A stretch of 64,000 nucleotides of DNA from Vibrio harveyi NBRC 15634 = ATCC 14126 = KCTC 12724 (GTDB lineage Bacteria > Pseudomonadota > Gammaproteobacteria > Enterobacterales > Vibrionaceae), in assembly GCF_001591145.1 (NCBI RefSeq), contig NZ_BCUF01000004.1:121195-185194 (forward strand). Reading direction: 5' to 3'. Positions 39,017 to 50,803 of the stretch are shown here, piece after piece; positions within the stretch are counted from its first letter, which is position 1; each line of letters begins with the position of its first letter. Below the pieces are notes generated by a model that worked only from the letters and a program-made list of their open reading frames with translations, was not told where the DNA came from and did not search any database. The translations under genes and the position numbers were made by a program.

Positions 39017-39397
39017 TTACTCAGCAGCTTCTTCAGCAGCTGGGCGATCTACAAGCTCAATGTAAGCCATTGGAGCTTTATCACCAGCACGGAAGCCAGC
39101 TTTTAGGATACGAGTGTAACCGCCCTGACGAGCAGCAAAACGTGGACCTAGTTCGTTAAACAGTTTTGCAACTACTTCGTTGTCACGAGTACGTGCAAAT
39201 GCTAGACGACGGTTAGCAACACTGTCAGTCTTAGCTAGTGTAATCAAAGGCTCAACTACGCGACGTAGCTCTTTTGCTTTTGGCAAAGTAGTCTTGATAA
39301 CTTCATGACGTACTAGAGAGCTAGCCATGTTGCTGAACATCGCTTTACGATGTGAGCTGTTGCGGTTGAGTTGACGACCACTCTTACGATGGCGCAT
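39017..39397 (-). CDS. rplQ: 50S ribosomal protein L17
   Basis: A 126-residue L17 ([17 protein letters not shown] start; [15 protein letters not shown] core) at the 3' end of the alpha operon, 26 bases after rpoA. L17 lies near the peptide exit tunnel. The C-terminus is Ala/Glu-rich. Confidence 0.98.
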
Positions 39398-39423
39398 GAC
39401 CTAATCCTTCTAACTAGTATCGA

Positions 39424-40416
39424 TTAATCTTCAGCGATTGATGCAGGTGGCCAGTTTTCTAGGCGCATGCCCAGAGACAGACCACGTGACGCAAGTACGT
39501 CTTTAATCTCAGTAAGAGATTTTTTACCAAGGTTAGGCGTTTTAAGTAGCTCAACCTCAGTACGTTGTACTAGATCACCGATGTAGTGAATCGCTTCTGC
39601 TTTCAGACAGTTAGCAGAGCGAACTGTTAGTTCAAGATCGTCTACAGGACGCAGTAGGATCGGATCGAATTCTGGCTTCTCTTCCTTCTCCTCAGGTACA
39701 CGTACATCACGAAGATCTACGAACGCATCCAATTGTTCAGCTAGGATAGTAGCTGCACGACGGATTGCTTCCTCAGGTTCTAGAGTACCGTTTGTTTCCA
39801 TATCGATAACAAGCTTGTCTAGATCAGTGCGCTGTTCTACACGAGCTGCTTCTACAGCGTAGGCAATTTTGTCTACTGGGCTGTAAGTAGCATCTACTAG
39901 TAGGCGACCGATTGGACGCTCGTCTTCTTCGTTATGGATACGCGCAGAAGCTGGAACATAACCACGACCACGTTCAACTTTGATACGCATTGCGATCTCA
40001 GCGTTGTCATCCGTTAGGTGACAAATAACGTGTTCAGGGTTAGCGATCTCTACATCACCGTCATGGGTGATGTCACCTGCAACCACAGGGCCCGAGCCTG
40101 ATTTGTTCAAAGTAATGAACACTTCATCTTTGCCTTCAGCTACGCGCACTGCCAAACCTTTAAGGTTTAGAAGGATTTCAAGAATATCTTCTTGTACGCC
40201 TTCTTTAGTGCTGTACTCATGAAGTACGCCTTCGATTTCTACTTCTGTCACTGCACAACCAGGCATAGAAGATAGAAGAATGCGGCGAAGTGCATTACCT
40301 AGAGTATGACCAAAGCCACGCTCTAATGGCTCAAGAGTTACTTTTGCGTGAGTCGAGCTGATTTGTTCGATGTCAACTAGACGTGGCTTAAGAAATTCTG
40401 TTACAGAACCCTGCAT
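39424..40416 (-). CDS. rpoA: RNA polymerase alpha subunit
   Basis: A 330-residue protein: the N-terminal domain (about 1-235) dimerises and starts RNA polymerase assembly, and the C-terminal domain (about 250-330) contains [10 protein letters not shown], the helix whose Arg265 in E. coli contacts UP-element DNA and CRP. It lies between rpsD and rplQ in the alpha operon. Confidence 0.98.
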   Translation of the reverse strand: MQGSVTEFLKPRLVDIEQISSTHAKVTLEPLERGFGHTLGNALRRILLSSMPGCAVTEVEIEGVLHEYSTKEGVQEDILEILLNLKGLAVRVAEGKDEVFITLNKSGSGPVVAGDITHDGDVEIANPEHVICHLTDDNAEIAMRIKVERGRGYVPASARIHNEEDERPIGRLLVDATYSPVDKIAYAVEAARVEQRTDLDKLVIDMETNGTLEPEEAIRRAATILAEQLDAFVDLRDVRVPEEKEEKPEFDPILLRPVDDLELTVRSANCLKAEAIHYIGDLVQRTEVELLKTPNLGKKSLTEIKDVLASRGLSLGMRLENWPPASIAED

Positions 40417-40440
40417 TGTGTCCTCTCTTTAGTTTAAACC

Positions 40441-41061
40441 TTACTTAGAGTAAAGCTCGACGATCAATTGTTCGTTGATGTCAGCTGATAGATCAGAACG
40501 CTCAGGCATACGCTTGAATGTACCTTCCATCTTGCCACCATCTACTTCAATCCAAGTTGGTTTTTCACGTTGTTCAGCAACTTCTAGAGCTGCTTTGATA
40601 CGAGCTTGCTGTTTAGCTTTCTCGCGGATAGAAACAACGTCATTAGCCGCTACTTTGAAAGAAGGAACGTTTACAACTTTACCGTTAACTAGGATAGCTT
40701 TGTGGCTAACTAGCTGACGTGCTTCTGCGCGAGTTGCGCCAAAGCCCATGCGGTAAACTACGTTATCAAGACGACCTTCAAGAAGCTGAAGTAGGTTTTC
40801 ACCTGTGTTGCCTTTAAGACGCGCAGCTTCTTTGTAGTAGTTACGGAATTGTTTTTCTAGAACGCCGTACATACGACGAACTTTTTGCTTCTCACGAAGC
40901 TGAACGCCATACTCAGATAGACGACCGCGACGAGCGCCGTGTACACCTGGTGCGTTATCAATTTTACACTTGGTATCGATCGCGCGAACACCAGACTTAA
41001 GGAATAAGTCAGTGCCTTCACGACGGCTAAGCTTCAGCTTAGGACCCAAATATCTTGCCAT
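40441..41061 (-). CDS. rpsD: 30S ribosomal protein S4
   Basis: A 206-residue primary 16S rRNA-binding protein, also the autogenous repressor of the alpha operon through the leader at 41854-41950. The S4 RNA-binding motif ([22 protein letters not shown], about 92-113) is intact. Confidence 0.98.
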   Translation of the reverse strand: MARYLGPKLKLSRREGTDLFLKSGVRAIDTKCKIDNAPGVHGARRGRLSEYGVQLREKQKVRRMYGVLEKQFRNYYKEAARLKGNTGENLLQLLEGRLDNVVYRMGFGATRAEARQLVSHKAILVNGKVVNVPSFKVAANDVVSIREKAKQQARIKAALEVAEQREKPTWIEVDGGKMEGTFKRMPERSDLSADINEQLIVELYSK

Positions 41062-41088
41062 GATCTTTCTCCAGTAATCTAAAAAACG

Positions 41089-41484
<396 letters not shown>

Positions 41485-41496
41485 CTACCTTCCCGA

Positions 41497-41853
41497 TTAT
41501 TTCTTGATCGGCTTACGCGGACCCTTACGGGTGCGAGCGTTGGTTTTAGTACGCTGTCCACGTAGTGGTAGACTGCGACGATGACGAAGACCACGGTAAC
41601 AGCCAAGGTCCATAAGACGCTTGATGTTCATAGATACTTCACGACGTAGATCACCTTCTACAGTGTACTTAGCTACACCATCACGCAGTTGATCGATCTG
41701 CTCTTCAGTTAGTTCACTGATCTTAACATCTTCAGCAATACCCACTTCAGCTAGGATAGCTTGAGAGCGAGTTTTACCGATGCCGTAGATCGCCGTTAGA
41801 GCGATTACAGCGTGTTTCTGATCAGGAATGTTAATGCCTGCTATACGGGCCAT
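41497..41853 (-). CDS. rpsM: 30S ribosomal protein S13
   Basis: A 118-residue S13 ([20 protein letters not shown]) with the [16 protein letters not shown] tail. It is the first gene after the alpha leader, so its translation is where S4 represses; AGGAGTG precedes the ATG. Confidence 0.98.
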   Translation of the reverse strand: MARIAGINIPDQKHAVIALTAIYGIGKTRSQAILAEVGIAEDVKISELTEEQIDQLRDGVAKYTVEGDLRREVSMNIKRLMDLGCYRGLRHRRSLPLRGQRTKTNARTRKGPRKPIKK

Positions 41854-41950
41854 TATTCACTCCTAAGTGTTTCTATAAAAGAATTAGCCGCAGCAAAGCC
41901 CGTTATGGATACGCTGCGGAGTACTACTTCTTTTGCACGCAAAAGGTAGG
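41854..41950 (-). promoter_or_regulatory. Alpha-operon leader: S4-binding pseudoknot region
   Basis: Nested stems are visible: AAAAGAA (41877-41883) with TTCTTTT (41928-41934), and CCGCAGC (41888-41894) with GCTGCGG (41913-41919), ending about 24 bases before the rpsM ATG. This is the arrangement of the E. coli alpha-operon RBS pseudoknot through which S4 blocks translation. Confidence 0.8.
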
Positions 41951-41955
41951 CCGAG

Positions 41956-41984
41956 GAATATACTCGACCTAACCTTCATTTTCA
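41956..41984 (-). promoter_or_regulatory. Alpha operon promoter
   Basis: On the minus strand, TTGAAA (41979-41984), 17-base spacer, TATATT (41956-41961), just downstream of rpmJ and upstream of the alpha leader. It supplements read-through from spc. Confidence 0.75.
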
Positions 41985-42002
41985 AGTAAAAATTTCTGCT
42001 AA

Positions 42003-42116
42003 TTAGCCTTGGCGCTGTTTGTGCTTTGGCTCACTGCAAATCACGCGAACAACACCGTTGCGCTTGATTACTTTACAGTTACGGCAGATTTTTTTAACGG
42101 AAGCACGAACTTTCAT
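42003..42116 (-). CDS. rpmJ: 50S ribosomal protein L36
   Basis: A 37-residue protein, too short for many ORF screens: [20 protein letters not shown] with later [13 protein letters not shown]. The zinc ligands Cys11, Cys14, Cys27 and His32 are all present, so this is the zinc-containing form. It is the last spc gene, 38 bases after secY. Confidence 0.97.
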
Positions 42117-42154
42117 TGCTAAACTCCGTAATTGAAACTGAGTCTACCGTCGAA

Positions 42155-43489
42155 TTAACGACCGTAGCCTTTCAGATTCGCTTTCTTCAACACAGAATCA
42201 TACTGTTGAGACATCAGATGAGTCTGTACCTGTGCCATAAAGTCCATGATAACAACTACTACGATAAGTAGTGATGTACCGCCGAAGTAGAAACGTACGT
42301 TCCACGCGACCATCATGAACTCGGGAATCAGACAGATAAAGGTAATGTACAGTGCACCCGCTAGGGTTAAACGTGTCATCACTTTATCAATGTACTTAGC
42401 TGTCTGCTCACCTGGGCGGATACCGGGTACGAATGCACCGGACTTCTTCAAGTTATCTGCTGTTTCACGCGGGTTGAATACCAACGCCGTGTAGAAGAAA
42501 CAGAAGAAAATAATCGCTGCTGCATAAAGCATTACATACAGCGGTTGACCTGGGCTAAGAGCCAAAGACACGTCAGTTAACCAACCGAACGCGCTGCTCT
42601 CACCGTTCTGACCAAACCACTGAGCCAGTGTTCCTGGGAACAGGATAATACTTGATGCAAAAATCGCTGGAATAACACCCGCCATATTAATTTTAAGTGG
42701 CAAGTGCGAGCTTTGCGCAGCAAATACTTTACGACCTTGTTGACGCTTAGCGTAGTTAACGACGATTCGGCGTTGACCACGTTCCATGAAAACAACGAAG
42801 TAAATTACTGCAAAAGCTAATACCGCGATTAGCAACAGAAGAAGTACATGCAATTCACCTTGACGCGCTTGCTCGATTGTTTGACCGATTGCAGAAGGCA
42901 ATCCAGCAACAATACCTGCAAAAATCAGAATGGAAATACCATTACCGATTCCTCGCTCTGTAATTTGTTCACCTAACCACATTAGGAACATGGTACCAGT
43001 TACTAAACTTACGGTAGCAATTAGCGTAAACATGGTTTGGTTCATAACAACCAGATTATCGACCATGTTTGGTAAGCCTGTTGCAATACCAATAGCTTGG
43101 AATGTTGCAAGTACAAGCGTGCCGTAGCGTGTATATTGGCTGATCTTACGACGGCCTGCTTCACCCTCTTTTTTGAGTTCCGCTAACGCTGGATGAACTA
43201 CAGTTAGCAATTGGACAACAATAGAAGCCGAAATATACGGCATGATGCCCAACGCTAATATAGATGCACGCTCAAGAGCACCACCGGAGAACATGTTAAA
43301 CATTTCAACGATGGTACCTTTTTGCTGTTCGAACAAATCGGCAAGTACAGCAGCGTCAATACCAGGAATCGGCACAAAAGAGCCGGCTCGGAATACTAAA
43401 AGTGCACCAATTACGAATAACAAGCGCGACTTTAGTTCACTTAAGCCGCTCTGAGCACTACGAAAATCTTGTCCTGGTTTCTTAGCCAT
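42155..43489 (-). CDS. secY: Preprotein translocase subunit SecY
   Basis: A 444-residue core of the SecYEG channel with ten transmembrane helices. The plug/lateral-gate segments and the cytoplasmic C-terminal [18 protein letters not shown] end are typical. It lies in the spc operon between rplO and rpmJ. Confidence 0.98.
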   Translation of the reverse strand: MAKKPGQDFRSAQSGLSELKSRLLFVIGALLVFRAGSFVPIPGIDAAVLADLFEQQKGTIVEMFNMFSGGALERASILALGIMPYISASIVVQLLTVVHPALAELKKEGEAGRRKISQYTRYGTLVLATFQAIGIATGLPNMVDNLVVMNQTMFTLIATVSLVTGTMFLMWLGEQITERGIGNGISILIFAGIVAGLPSAIGQTIEQARQGELHVLLLLLIAVLAFAVIYFVVFMERGQRRIVVNYAKRQQGRKVFAAQSSHLPLKINMAGVIPAIFASSIILFPGTLAQWFGQNGESSAFGWLTDVSLALSPGQPLYVMLYAAAIIFFCFFYTALVFNPRETADNLKKSGAFVPGIRPGEQTAKYIDKVMTRLTLAGALYITFICLIPEFMMVAWNVRFYFGGTSLLIVVVVIMDFMAQVQTHLMSQQYDSVLKKANLKGYGR

Positions 43490-43509
43490 CTGTACCTCGT
43501 TCCTCGAGA

Positions 43510-43944
43510 TTATTCCTCGATTTTACCGCCTGCAGCTTCGATTGCAGCTTTAGCGCCTTTAGTCACACGTAGACCTTTAACAGTCACTGCTTTGTTAATC
43601 TCACCAGAAAGAACAACTTTTACAAATTCGATGTTCTTAGTGATGATGTTAGCAGCTTTAAGGCTGTTTAGATCAACCACGTCACCAGAAACTTTCGCTA
43701 GCTCAGCTAGACGAACTTCAGCAGACACTAGGCTCTTACGAGAAGTGAAACCGAATTTTGGTAGACGTTGTTTCAGAGGCATTTGACCGCCTTCGAAACC
43801 TGGACGAACTTTACCGCCAGAACGTGATTTTTGACCTTTGTGACCACGGCCACCAGTTTTACCTAGGCCAGAACCGATACCACGACCTACACGCTTAGGA
43901 GCGTGCTTAGAGCCAGCAGCCGGTGCAAGAGTATTCAAACGCAT
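43510..43944 (-). CDS. rplO: 50S ribosomal protein L15
   Basis: A 144-residue L15 with the Gly/Arg-rich [22 protein letters not shown]-terminal extension that reaches into the 50S core. It is six bases after rpmD. Confidence 0.98.
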   Translation of the reverse strand: MRLNTLAPAAGSKHAPKRVGRGIGSGLGKTGGRGHKGQKSRSGGKVRPGFEGGQMPLKQRLPKFGFTSRKSLVSAEVRLAELAKVSGDVVDLNSLKAANIITKNIEFVKVVLSGEINKAVTVKGLRVTKGAKAAIEAAGGKIEE

Positions 43945-43949
43945 TCTGA

Positions 43950-44126
43950 TTACTCCTCAACTTTAACCATGTAGAAAACCTTGTTGATCATACCGCGTAC
44001 ACACGGAGTATCTTCAAGTTCTACTGTATGGTTGATTTTACGAAGACCTAGACCACGCAAAGTAGCTTTGTGCTTTGGTAGGCGGCCAATTGAGCTTTTA
44101 GTTTGAGTTACTTTAATAGTTGCCAT
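43950..44126 (-). CDS. rpmD: 50S ribosomal protein L30
   Basis: A 58-residue L30 ([20 protein letters not shown]). I start at the ATG 44126, seven bases after the rpsE stop, rather than at an upstream in-frame codon inside rpsE, because this gives the family length. Confidence 0.97.
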   Translation of the reverse strand: MATIKVTQTKSSIGRLPKHKATLRGLGLRKINHTVELEDTPCVRGMINKVFYMVKVEE

Positions 44127-44133
44127 GGTGTTC

Positions 44134-44637
44134 TTACTCCGAAATAGCTTCAACAGTTAGACCACGTTTAGCAGCAACCATTTCTGGCGACTTCATGCTA
44201 CCTAGTGCATCGATCGTTGCACGAACGATGTTGATAGGGTTCGTAGAACCGTATGCTTTAGATAGTACGTTGTGTACGCCAGCAACTTCTAGTACTGCAC
44301 GCATCGCACCACCTGCGATAACACCAGTACCTTCTGCAGCAGGCTGCATGTAAACTTTAGAGCCCGAATGGCGACCTTTCACTGGGTGGTGAAGAGTGCC
44401 TTCGTTTAGCGCGATAGTAGTCATGTTACGACGCGCTTTTTCCATTGCTTTTTGAATCGCTGCAGGTACTTCACGAGCTTTGCCGTAACCGAAACCTACA
44501 CGACCGTTACCGTCACCAACTACTGTTAGTGCAGTGAAGCTCATGATTCGACCGCCTTTAACCGTTTTAGAAACACGGTTAACTGCGATTAGCTTTTCTT
44601 GCAAATCATTCGCTTGAACTTGTTGTTCTTTAGCCAT
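44134..44637 (-). CDS. rpsE: 30S ribosomal protein S5
   Basis: A 167-residue S5 with the double-stranded RNA-binding-like N-domain ([21 protein letters not shown]) and C-domain ending in GLTVEAISE. It contributes to decoding fidelity together with S4 and S12. Confidence 0.98.
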
Positions 44638-44651
44638 CTTCCAACCCTACC

Positions 44652-45005
44652 TTAGAATTTCAGACCAGCTTCGCGAGCAGATTCTGCTAGCGCCGCTACT
44701 CGACCGTGGTATTGGAAACCAGAACGATCAAATGCAACTGCAGTTACGCCTTTTTCAAGAGCGCGCTCAGCAACAGCTTTACCTACTGCTTTAGCTGCAT
44801 CAACGTTACCAGTGTATTTCACTTGCTCACGGATCGCTTTTTCTACAGTAGAAGCTGCTGCGATAACCTCAGAGCCATTAGCCGCGATAACCTGTGCGTA
44901 CACGTGACGAGGAGTACGGTGTACAACTAGGCGAGTCGCACCCAGTTCTGCAATCTTACGACGTGCACGTGTAGCACGACGGATGCGAGATGCTTTCTTA
45001 TCCAT
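44652..45005 (-). CDS. rplR: 50S ribosomal protein L18
   Basis: A 117-residue L18, a 5S rRNA-binding protein ([44 protein letters not shown]). It is ten bases after rplF. Confidence 0.98.
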
Positions 45006-45014
45006 AGTGTTACC

Positions 45015-45548
45015 TTACTTCTTCTTAGCTTCTTTAGTACGCACATTTTCATCTGCGTAACGAACACCTTTACCTTTGTAAGGCTCAGGTTGACGGTAAG
45101 AACGAATGTCAGCCGCAACTTGACCAACTAGTTGCTTATCACAACCAGTGATGATGATTTCAGTTTGGCTTGGACATTCAGCTTTAATACCCGCTGGCAA
45201 CTCGTGCTCAACTGGGTGAGAGAAGCCTAGTGTTAGACCTACAGCGTTGCCTTTGATAGCAGCACGGTAACCAACACCTTTAAGAGTTAGCTTCTTAGTA
45301 AAGCCTTCAGTAACACCAACAACCATGTTGTTAACTAGAGCGCGAGCTGTACCAGCTTGTGCCCATGCGTTAGCAACACCTTCTTTAGGACCGAAAGTTA
45401 GGTTGTTTTCTTCCTGAGCGATTACTACAGCGTTGTTAAGAACGCGAGATAGTTCGCCCTTAGCACCTTTTACAGTGATTTCTTGGCCGTTTAGTTTCAC
45501 CTCTACGCCAGCTGGAATAGCGACAGGTGCTTTAGCAACACGAGACAT
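45015..45548 (-). CDS. rplF: 50S ribosomal protein L6
   Basis: A 177-residue L6 with two related domains and the C-terminal signature [21 protein letters not shown]. It lies near the elongation-factor binding site. Confidence 0.98.
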   Translation of the reverse strand: MSRVAKAPVAIPAGVEVKLNGQEITVKGAKGELSRVLNNAVVIAQEENNLTFGPKEGVANAWAQAGTARALVNNMVVGVTEGFTKKLTLKGVGYRAAIKGNAVGLTLGFSHPVEHELPAGIKAECPSQTEIIITGCDKQLVGQVAADIRSYRQPEPYKGKGVRYADENVRTKEAKKK

Positions 45549-45560
45549 ATTCTACTCCTA

Positions 45561-45953
45561 TTAAGCTACGTAGCAGATGATTTCACCACCAAGACCTGCT
45601 TTACGTGCAGCGCGGTCTGACATAAGACCCTTGGAAGTAGAAACGATAGCAATACCAAGACCACCCATTACAGAAGGAAGTTGATCTTTCTTCTTGTAAA
45701 CACGTAGACCTGGACGAGAAACACGTTTAAGTTGCTCGATTACTGGTTTAGCTTGGAAGTACTTAAGAGTAACTTCTAGCTCAGGTTTTGCTTCGCCTTC
45801 AACAGCGAAGTCAACGATGTAACCTTCAGCTTTTAGTAGTGCAGCGATTGCAACTTTAAGCTTTGAAGAAGGCATTTTAACAGCAACTTTGTTTGCTGCC
45901 TGACCGTTACGAACACGGGTCAGCATATCCGAAATCGGATCTTGCATGCTCAT
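45561..45953 (-). CDS. rpsH: 30S ribosomal protein S8
   Basis: A 130-residue S8 ([18 protein letters not shown]-terminal [26 protein letters not shown]). In E. coli it represses spc translation at the rplE start, and a matching hairpin is present at 46808-46826. Confidence 0.98.
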   Translation of the reverse strand: MSMQDPISDMLTRVRNGQAANKVAVKMPSSKLKVAIAALLKAEGYIVDFAVEGEAKPELEVTLKYFQAKPVIEQLKRVSRPGLRVYKKKDQLPSVMGGLGIAIVSTSKGLMSDRAARKAGLGGEIICYVA

Positions 45954-45982
45954 ATGATTTACTCCAAATGATTAAGTGGCAA

Positions 45983-46288
45983 TTACCAGCTAGCCTTACG
46001 AAGACCCGGAATCTCGCCTTTCATGCAAGCTTCACGAACCTTAATACGGCTTAGACCGAACTTACGTAGGTAACCGTGTGGACGACCAGTTTGGTTACAA
46101 CGGTTGCGCTGACGTGATGCACTTGAATCACGTGGAAGAGATTGCAGTGTAAGAACCGCATTCCAACGATCTTCTTCAGATGCGTTTACATCGCTGATGA
46201 TAGCTTTTAGCGCTGCACGCTTTTCAGCGAACTTAGCTACTAGCTTCGCACGTTTTGCTTCACGTGCTTTCATTGAATTTTTAGCCAT
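45983..46288 (-). CDS. rpsN: 30S ribosomal protein S14
   Basis: A 101-residue long-form S14 without the zinc-binding CxxC pairs (zinc-independent type), ending LRKASW. Such C-minus forms are normal in Vibrio. Confidence 0.97.
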   Translation of the reverse strand: MAKNSMKAREAKRAKLVAKFAEKRAALKAIISDVNASEEDRWNAVLTLQSLPRDSSASRQRNRCNQTGRPHGYLRKFGLSRIKVREACMKGEIPGLRKASW

Positions 46289-46305
46289 AACAGTAACCCT
46301 TCACC

Positions 46306-46845
46306 TTACTTACGGAATGGGAAGTTAAAGGCAGCCAGCAGAGCACGGCCTTCCTCATCAGTACCAGCAGACGTCGTAATAGTGATGTCTAGACCGCGTA
46401 CTCGATCAACTTTATCAAAGTCGATTTCCGGGAAGATGATTTGCTCGCGAACGCCCATGCTGTAGTTACCGCGACCGTCAAAAGACTTAGCGCTAACACC
46501 ACGGAAGTCACGTACTCGTGGAAGAGCGATCGAAATTAGACGCTCAAGAAAATCCCACATACGTTCGCCACGCAAGGTTACTTTACAACCGATAGGGTAG
46601 CCTTCACGGATTTTGAAACCTGCAACAGATTTACGAGCTTTAGTGATAAGTGGCTTTTGACCAGAGATCGTTGCCATATCAGCAGCTGCGTTTTCTAGCA
46701 GTTTCTTATCGTTGATTGCTTCACCAACACCCATGTTTAGGGTGATTTTCTCGATTCTAGGGACTTGCATGACGCTTGTGTAGCTAAACTGTTTGGTCAG
46801 TTCAGCGACTACAGACGACTTGTAGTAATCATGCAGTTTCGCCAT
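46306..46845 (-). CDS. rplE: 50S ribosomal protein L5
   Basis: A 179-residue 5S rRNA-binding L5 ([44 protein letters not shown]). The start overlaps the probable S8 control hairpin. Confidence 0.98.
   Translation of the reverse strand: MAKLHDYYKSSVVAELTKQFSYTSVMQVPRIEKITLNMGVGEAINDKKLLENAAADMATISGQKPLITKARKSVAGFKIREGYPIGCKVTLRGERMWDFLERLISIALPRVRDFRGVSAKSFDGRGNYSMGVREQIIFPEIDFDKVDRVRGLDITITTSAGTDEEGRALLAAFNFPFRK
46808..46826 (-). promoter_or_regulatory. Probable S8-binding control hairpin at the rplE start
   Basis: On the minus strand, ACTACA, loop AGTCGTC, TGTAGT lies about 20 bases inside rplE. E. coli S8 binds a similarly placed hairpin in the same coding sequence; sequence similarity is only partial. 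Confidence 0.45.
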
Positions 46846-46868
46846 AGTAGAACTCCAAATTACTTCTA

Positions 46869-47186
46869 TTAGTTAGAAACGATTTCGTTGTTAGACTTAA
46901 AGAAACGAACTTTCTTACCATCTTCAAAACGGAAACCGATACGGTCAGCTTTACCAGTAGCTGCGTTAAAGATCGCCACGTTAGAAACGTCGATTGCTGC
47001 TTCTTGCTCTACGATACCGCCTTGGATACCTAGTGCAGGAACAGGTTTCTGGTGTTTCTTAACAAGGTTGATACCTTCAACGATAACTTTACCAGTTGCT
47101 AGGACCTTAGTTACTTTACCTTTCTTGCCTTTGTCTTTACCAGCAAGAACGATTACTTCGTCATTACGACGGATTTTAGCTGCCAT
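46869..47186 (-). CDS. rplX: 50S ribosomal protein L24
   Basis: A 105-residue L24, an assembly initiator, with the KOW motif [15 protein letters not shown] (about 11-25). Confidence 0.98.
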   Translation of the reverse strand: MAAKIRRNDEVIVLAGKDKGKKGKVTKVLATGKVIVEGINLVKKHQKPVPALGIQGGIVEQEAAIDVSNVAIFNAATGKADRIGFRFEDGKKVRFFKSNNEIVSN

Positions 47187-47199
47187 TTCTACGTGCTCC

Positions 47200-47571
47200 T
47201 TACAGAACTTCTGGAGCCAGTGAAACGATCTTCATGAACTTATCGCCACGAAGTTCGCGTGTCACAGGACCAAAGATACGTGTACCGATTGGTTGCTCAG
47301 TGTTGTCGTTCAACAATACACAAGCATTTCGGTCGAAGCGAATGACAGAACCGTCAGGACGACGTACGCCTTTACGGGTGCGCACTACCACCGCCTTCAG
47401 AACGTCACCTTTTTTAACTTTACCGCGAGGAATTGCTTCCTTAACAGTAACTTTGATAACGTCACCGATATGTGCATAACGGCGGTGAGAGCCACCCAGA
47501 ACCTTAATACACATTACGCTGCGTGCGCCTGAGTTATCAGCTGCGTCCAGCATACTTTGCATTTGGATCAT
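47200..47571 (-). CDS. rplN: 50S ribosomal protein L14
   Basis: A 123-residue L14 ([28 protein letters not shown]-terminal [13 protein letters not shown]). It is the first gene of the spc operon, after its own leader and promoter. Confidence 0.98.
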
Positions 47572-47592
47572 GTTAGTGCTCCGCTAAATAAT

Positions 47593-47616
47593 AAAAAAAC
47601 TAGACCCTCTCGGGTC
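47593..47616 (-). promoter_or_regulatory. Possible attenuator hairpin in the spc leader
   Basis: On the minus strand, GACCC, GAGA tetraloop, GGGTC, then TAG and seven T, about 20-45 bases before the rplN ATG. The stem is short (5 bp), so terminator activity is uncertain. Confidence 0.4.
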
Positions 47617-47642
47617 GGGCTGCCTCTTTAAAAGGGACGCGA

Positions 47643-47651
47643 ATTGTACCA
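47643..47651 (-). promoter_or_regulatory. spc operon promoter, extended -10
   Basis: TGGTACAAT on the minus strand fits the extended -10 form (TGN plus TACAAT). No well-spaced -35 is present; TTGACT stands 22 bases upstream. It follows the S10 terminator directly. Confidence 0.6.
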
Positions 47652-47681
47652 CCCTTTTTTGTGATTGGGTAGTCAAAAAAT

Positions 47682-47714
47682 AAACGGCTCCAAAAATAAT
47701 TTTTGGAGCCGTTT
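47682..47714 (-). terminator. S10 operon terminator
   Basis: On the minus strand AAACGGCTCCAAAAATT pairs with the following AATTTTTGGAGCCGTTT and is followed by ATTTTTT. It separates rpsQ from the spc promoter. Confidence 0.88.
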
Positions 47715-47736
47715 GTCAATCATAGATTGGGGAAGA

Positions 47737-47991
47737 TTACATCTTCGCCTTTTCTACAACTTTAACCAAAGTCCAAGACTTAGTCTTAGACAGTGGACGA
47801 CACTCTGCGATTTCAACTTTGTCGCCTAGGCCACATTCGTTGTTCTCGTCGTGTGCGTGTACTTTAGTCGTGCGCTTTACGAATTTACCGTAAATTGGGT
47901 GTTTAACCATGCGCTCGATAGCAACTACGATAGACTTGTCCATCTTGTCGCTAACAACACGACCTTGTTGAGTACGTTTTACTTCGCTCAT
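47737..47991 (-). CDS. rpsQ: 30S ribosomal protein S17
   Basis: An 84-residue S17 ([20 protein letters not shown]), last gene of the S10 operon. Its ATG overlaps the rpmC stop (TAATG). Confidence 0.98.
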   Translation of the reverse strand: MSEVKRTQQGRVVSDKMDKSIVVAIERMVKHPIYGKFVKRTTKVHAHDENNECGLGDKVEIAECRPLSKTKSWTLVKVVEKAKM

Positions 47992-48182
47992 TATGCGCCT
48001 GCCTTCTCAGTCAAAACAGTTTTCACACGTGCGATATCACGGCGTACAGCTTTCAGAGTATGAGTTTGCTGTAGCTGACCAGTTGCAGCTTGCATGCGCA
48101 AGTTGAACTGTTCACGTAGCAAATTCAATAGCTCAGCGTTAAGCTCTTCAACGCTTTTCTCGCGTAGATCTTGTGCTTTCAT
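47991..48182 (-). CDS. rpmC: 50S ribosomal protein L29
   Basis: A 63-residue L29 ([20 protein letters not shown]). I use the ATG at 48182, which overlaps the rplP stop as TGATG. L29 borders the peptide exit tunnel and helps dock trigger factor and SRP. Confidence 0.98.
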   Translation of the reverse strand: MKAQDLREKSVEELNAELLNLLREQFNLRMQAATGQLQQTHTLKAVRRDIARVKTVLTEKAGA

Positions 48183-48592
48183 CACATCACCTGCTTAGTT
48201 ACAAATGTAGTTTTGAATGGCAGTTTACGAGCCGCTAGGCGGAACGCTTCACGAGCCAATTCTTCAGGTACACCACCCATTTCGTACATAACCTTACCAG
48301 GTTGGATTTGGGCTACCCAGTACTCAACGTTACCTTTACCCTTACCTTGACGAACTTCAAGTGGTTTTTCTGTGATTGGTTTGTCTGGGAACACACGGAT
48401 CCAGATTTTACCTTGACGCTTAACGTGACGTGTCATTGCACGACGTGCCGCTTCAATTTGACGAGCAGTTAGACGACCACGGCCAACAGCTTTAAGACCG
48501 AATTCGCCGAAGCTTACATCAGTACCTTTAGCTAGACCACGGTTACGACCTGTCTGAACCTTACGGAACTTAGTACGTTTAGGTTGTAGCAT
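48182..48592 (-). CDS. rplP: 50S ribosomal protein L16
   Basis: A 136-residue L16 ([20 protein letters not shown]) with the conserved [22 protein letters not shown] block containing the Arg that is hydroxylated by YcfD/RoxA in E. coli. Confidence 0.98.
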
Positions 48593-48603
48593 CTGTCGAC
48601 TCC

Positions 48604-49302
48604 TTACTTACGGCCTTTACGCTGCTTCTTAGGCTTGTCGCCTTTAGGCTCTACAGCGTTAGCTGCTGGCATACCACCTAGGATCTCACCTTTGAAGATC
48701 CAAGTTTTAATGCCGATCACACCGTATTGAGTGTGAGCCGAAGAAGTTGCGTAATCAATGTCTGCACGTAGAGTGTGTAGAGGTACACGACCTTCACGGT
48801 ACCACTCAGAACGTGCGATTTCAGCGCCGCCTAGACGACCGCTTACTTCTACTTTGATGCCTTTAGCACCTAGACGCATTGCGTTTTGTACCGCGCGCTT
48901 CATAGCACGACGGAACATAACACGACGCTCTAGTTGAGACGCGATGCTGTCACCAACAAGTTGTGCATCAAGTTCAGGCTTACGTACTTCAGCGATGTTA
49001 ATTTGCGCTGGTACACCTGCAATTTTTGCTACAGCTGCGCGTAGTTTCTCAACGTCTTCACCTTTCTTACCGATTACAACGCCTGGACGAGCAGTGTGAA
49101 TAGTCACACGGATGCTCTTAGCAGGACGCTCGATAACGATGCGTGAAAGAGACGCTTTTTGTAGTTCCTTAGTTAGGAACTGACGTACCTTGAAGTCGCC
49201 GTCTAGGTTGTCAGCGAAATCTTTGGTGTTAGCAAACCATGTAGCATTCCAAGGCTTAACGATGCCAAGACGAATACCATTAGGATGTACTTTTTGACCC
49301 AT
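48604..49302 (-). CDS. rpsC: 30S ribosomal protein S3
   Basis: A 232-residue S3 with the KH domain [19 protein letters not shown] (about 75-93) at the mRNA entry channel and a basic Lys/Arg tail. Confidence 0.98.
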   Translation of the reverse strand: MGQKVHPNGIRLGIVKPWNATWFANTKDFADNLDGDFKVRQFLTKELQKASLSRIVIERPAKSIRVTIHTARPGVVIGKKGEDVEKLRAAVAKIAGVPAQINIAEVRKPELDAQLVGDSIASQLERRVMFRRAMKRAVQNAMRLGAKGIKVEVSGRLGGAEIARSEWYREGRVPLHTLRADIDYATSSAHTQYGVIGIKTWIFKGEILGGMPAANAVEPKGDKPKKQRKGRK

Positions 49303-49320
49303 TGCTTACTCTCCTAGTCT

Positions 49321-49653
49321 CTAGCGATCTGCTACAACAACAGTGATGTGGCTTGAACGCTTCAAGATACGATCCGCACGACCTTTAGCACGAGGCATAA
49401 TACGCTTCATGGTTGGGCCTTCATCTACAAAGATTTTTGCGACATTCAGATCGTCAATATCTGCACCTTCGTTGTGCTCCGCGTTAGCGATAGCAGACTC
49501 TAGAACTTTCTTAACTAGAGCAGCAGCTTTTTTGTTGCTGAACGTTAGAATTTCTAGAGCTTGGTCAACAGATTTACCACGAATTAGATCCGCAACTAAG
49601 CGAGCTTTCTGAGGCGAAATGCGAGCAAAGTTATGTTTAGCAATAGCTTCCAT
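49321..49653 (-). CDS. rplV: 50S ribosomal protein L22
   Basis: A 110-residue L22 whose extended loop ([20 protein letters not shown]) lines the exit tunnel near the macrolide site. Confidence 0.98.
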   Translation of the reverse strand: MEAIAKHNFARISPQKARLVADLIRGKSVDQALEILTFSNKKAAALVKKVLESAIANAEHNEGADIDDLNVAKIFVDEGPTMKRIMPRAKGRADRILKRSSHITVVVADR

Positions 49654-49663
49654 TATTTACTCC

Positions 49664-49954
<291 letters not shown>

Positions 49955-49963
49955 TTATATAGA

Positions 49964-50788
49964 TTACTTGTTACGACGACGTACGATGTACTTGTCAGTG
50001 CGTTTGTTCTTACGAGTCTTGAAGCCTTTAGTTGGCATACCCCAAGGAGATACTGGATGACGGCCACCAGAAGTACGACCTTCACCACCACCGTGTGGGT
50101 GATCAACCGGGTTCATTACTACACCACGTACGGTTGGACGTACGCCGCGCCAGCGTGAAGCACCAGCTTTACCAAGTTCACGTAGCATGTGCTCAGAGTT
50201 ACCAACTTCACCGATTGTTGCACGGCCTTCAGAAAGAACTTTGCGCATTTCGCCAGAACGTAGACGGATAGTTACGTACGCACCGTCGCGAGCAACGATT
50301 TGAGCGTAAGCACCAGCCGAACGAGCTAGCTGACCACCTTTACCAGGTTTTAGTTCAACGTTGTGTACAGTTGAACCTACTGGGATGTTACGCATTGGTA
50401 GAGTGTTACCAGCTTTAATCGGTGCATCAACACCAGATTGGATAACATCACCAGCTTGAACACCTTTAGGTGCTAGGATGTAGCGACGCTCACCGTCTTT
50501 GTAAAGAACTAGAGCAATGTTTGCGCTACGGTTTGGATCGTATTCTAGACGCTCAACTGTCGCTGGGATACCGTCTTTAGTACGTTTGAAGTCAACTACA
50601 CGGTAGTGGTGCTTGTGACCACCGCCGATGTGACGTACTGTGATACGACCGTTGTTGTTACGACCACCGTTCTTAGAGTTTTTCTCTAGAAGTGGTGCGT
50701 ATGGCTTGCCCTTGTGTAGGTCAGCGTTAACAACTTTAACAACGTGACGACGACCAGGGGAAGTCGGCTTACATTTAACAATAGCCAT
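49964..50788 (-). CDS. rplB: 50S ribosomal protein L2
   Basis: A 274-residue L2 with the peptidyl-transferase-proximal signature [29 protein letters not shown], including the conserved histidine of the HPHGGGEG motif. Confidence 0.98.
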   Translation of the reverse strand: MAIVKCKPTSPGRRHVVKVVNADLHKGKPYAPLLEKNSKNGGRNNNGRITVRHIGGGHKHHYRVVDFKRTKDGIPATVERLEYDPNRSANIALVLYKDGERRYILAPKGVQAGDVIQSGVDAPIKAGNTLPMRNIPVGSTVHNVELKPGKGGQLARSAGAYAQIVARDGAYVTIRLRSGEMRKVLSEGRATIGEVGNSEHMLRELGKAGASRWRGVRPTVRGVVMNPVDHPHGGGEGRTSGGRHPVSPWGMPTKGFKTRKNKRTDKYIVRRRNK

Positions 50789-50803
50789 TCTTAACTACTC
50801 CTG

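Noticed and set aside
47654..47681. Canonical -35 TTGACT for the spc promoter
   Set aside because: TTGACT lies 22 bases from TACAAT, too far; the extended -10 explains the promoter better.
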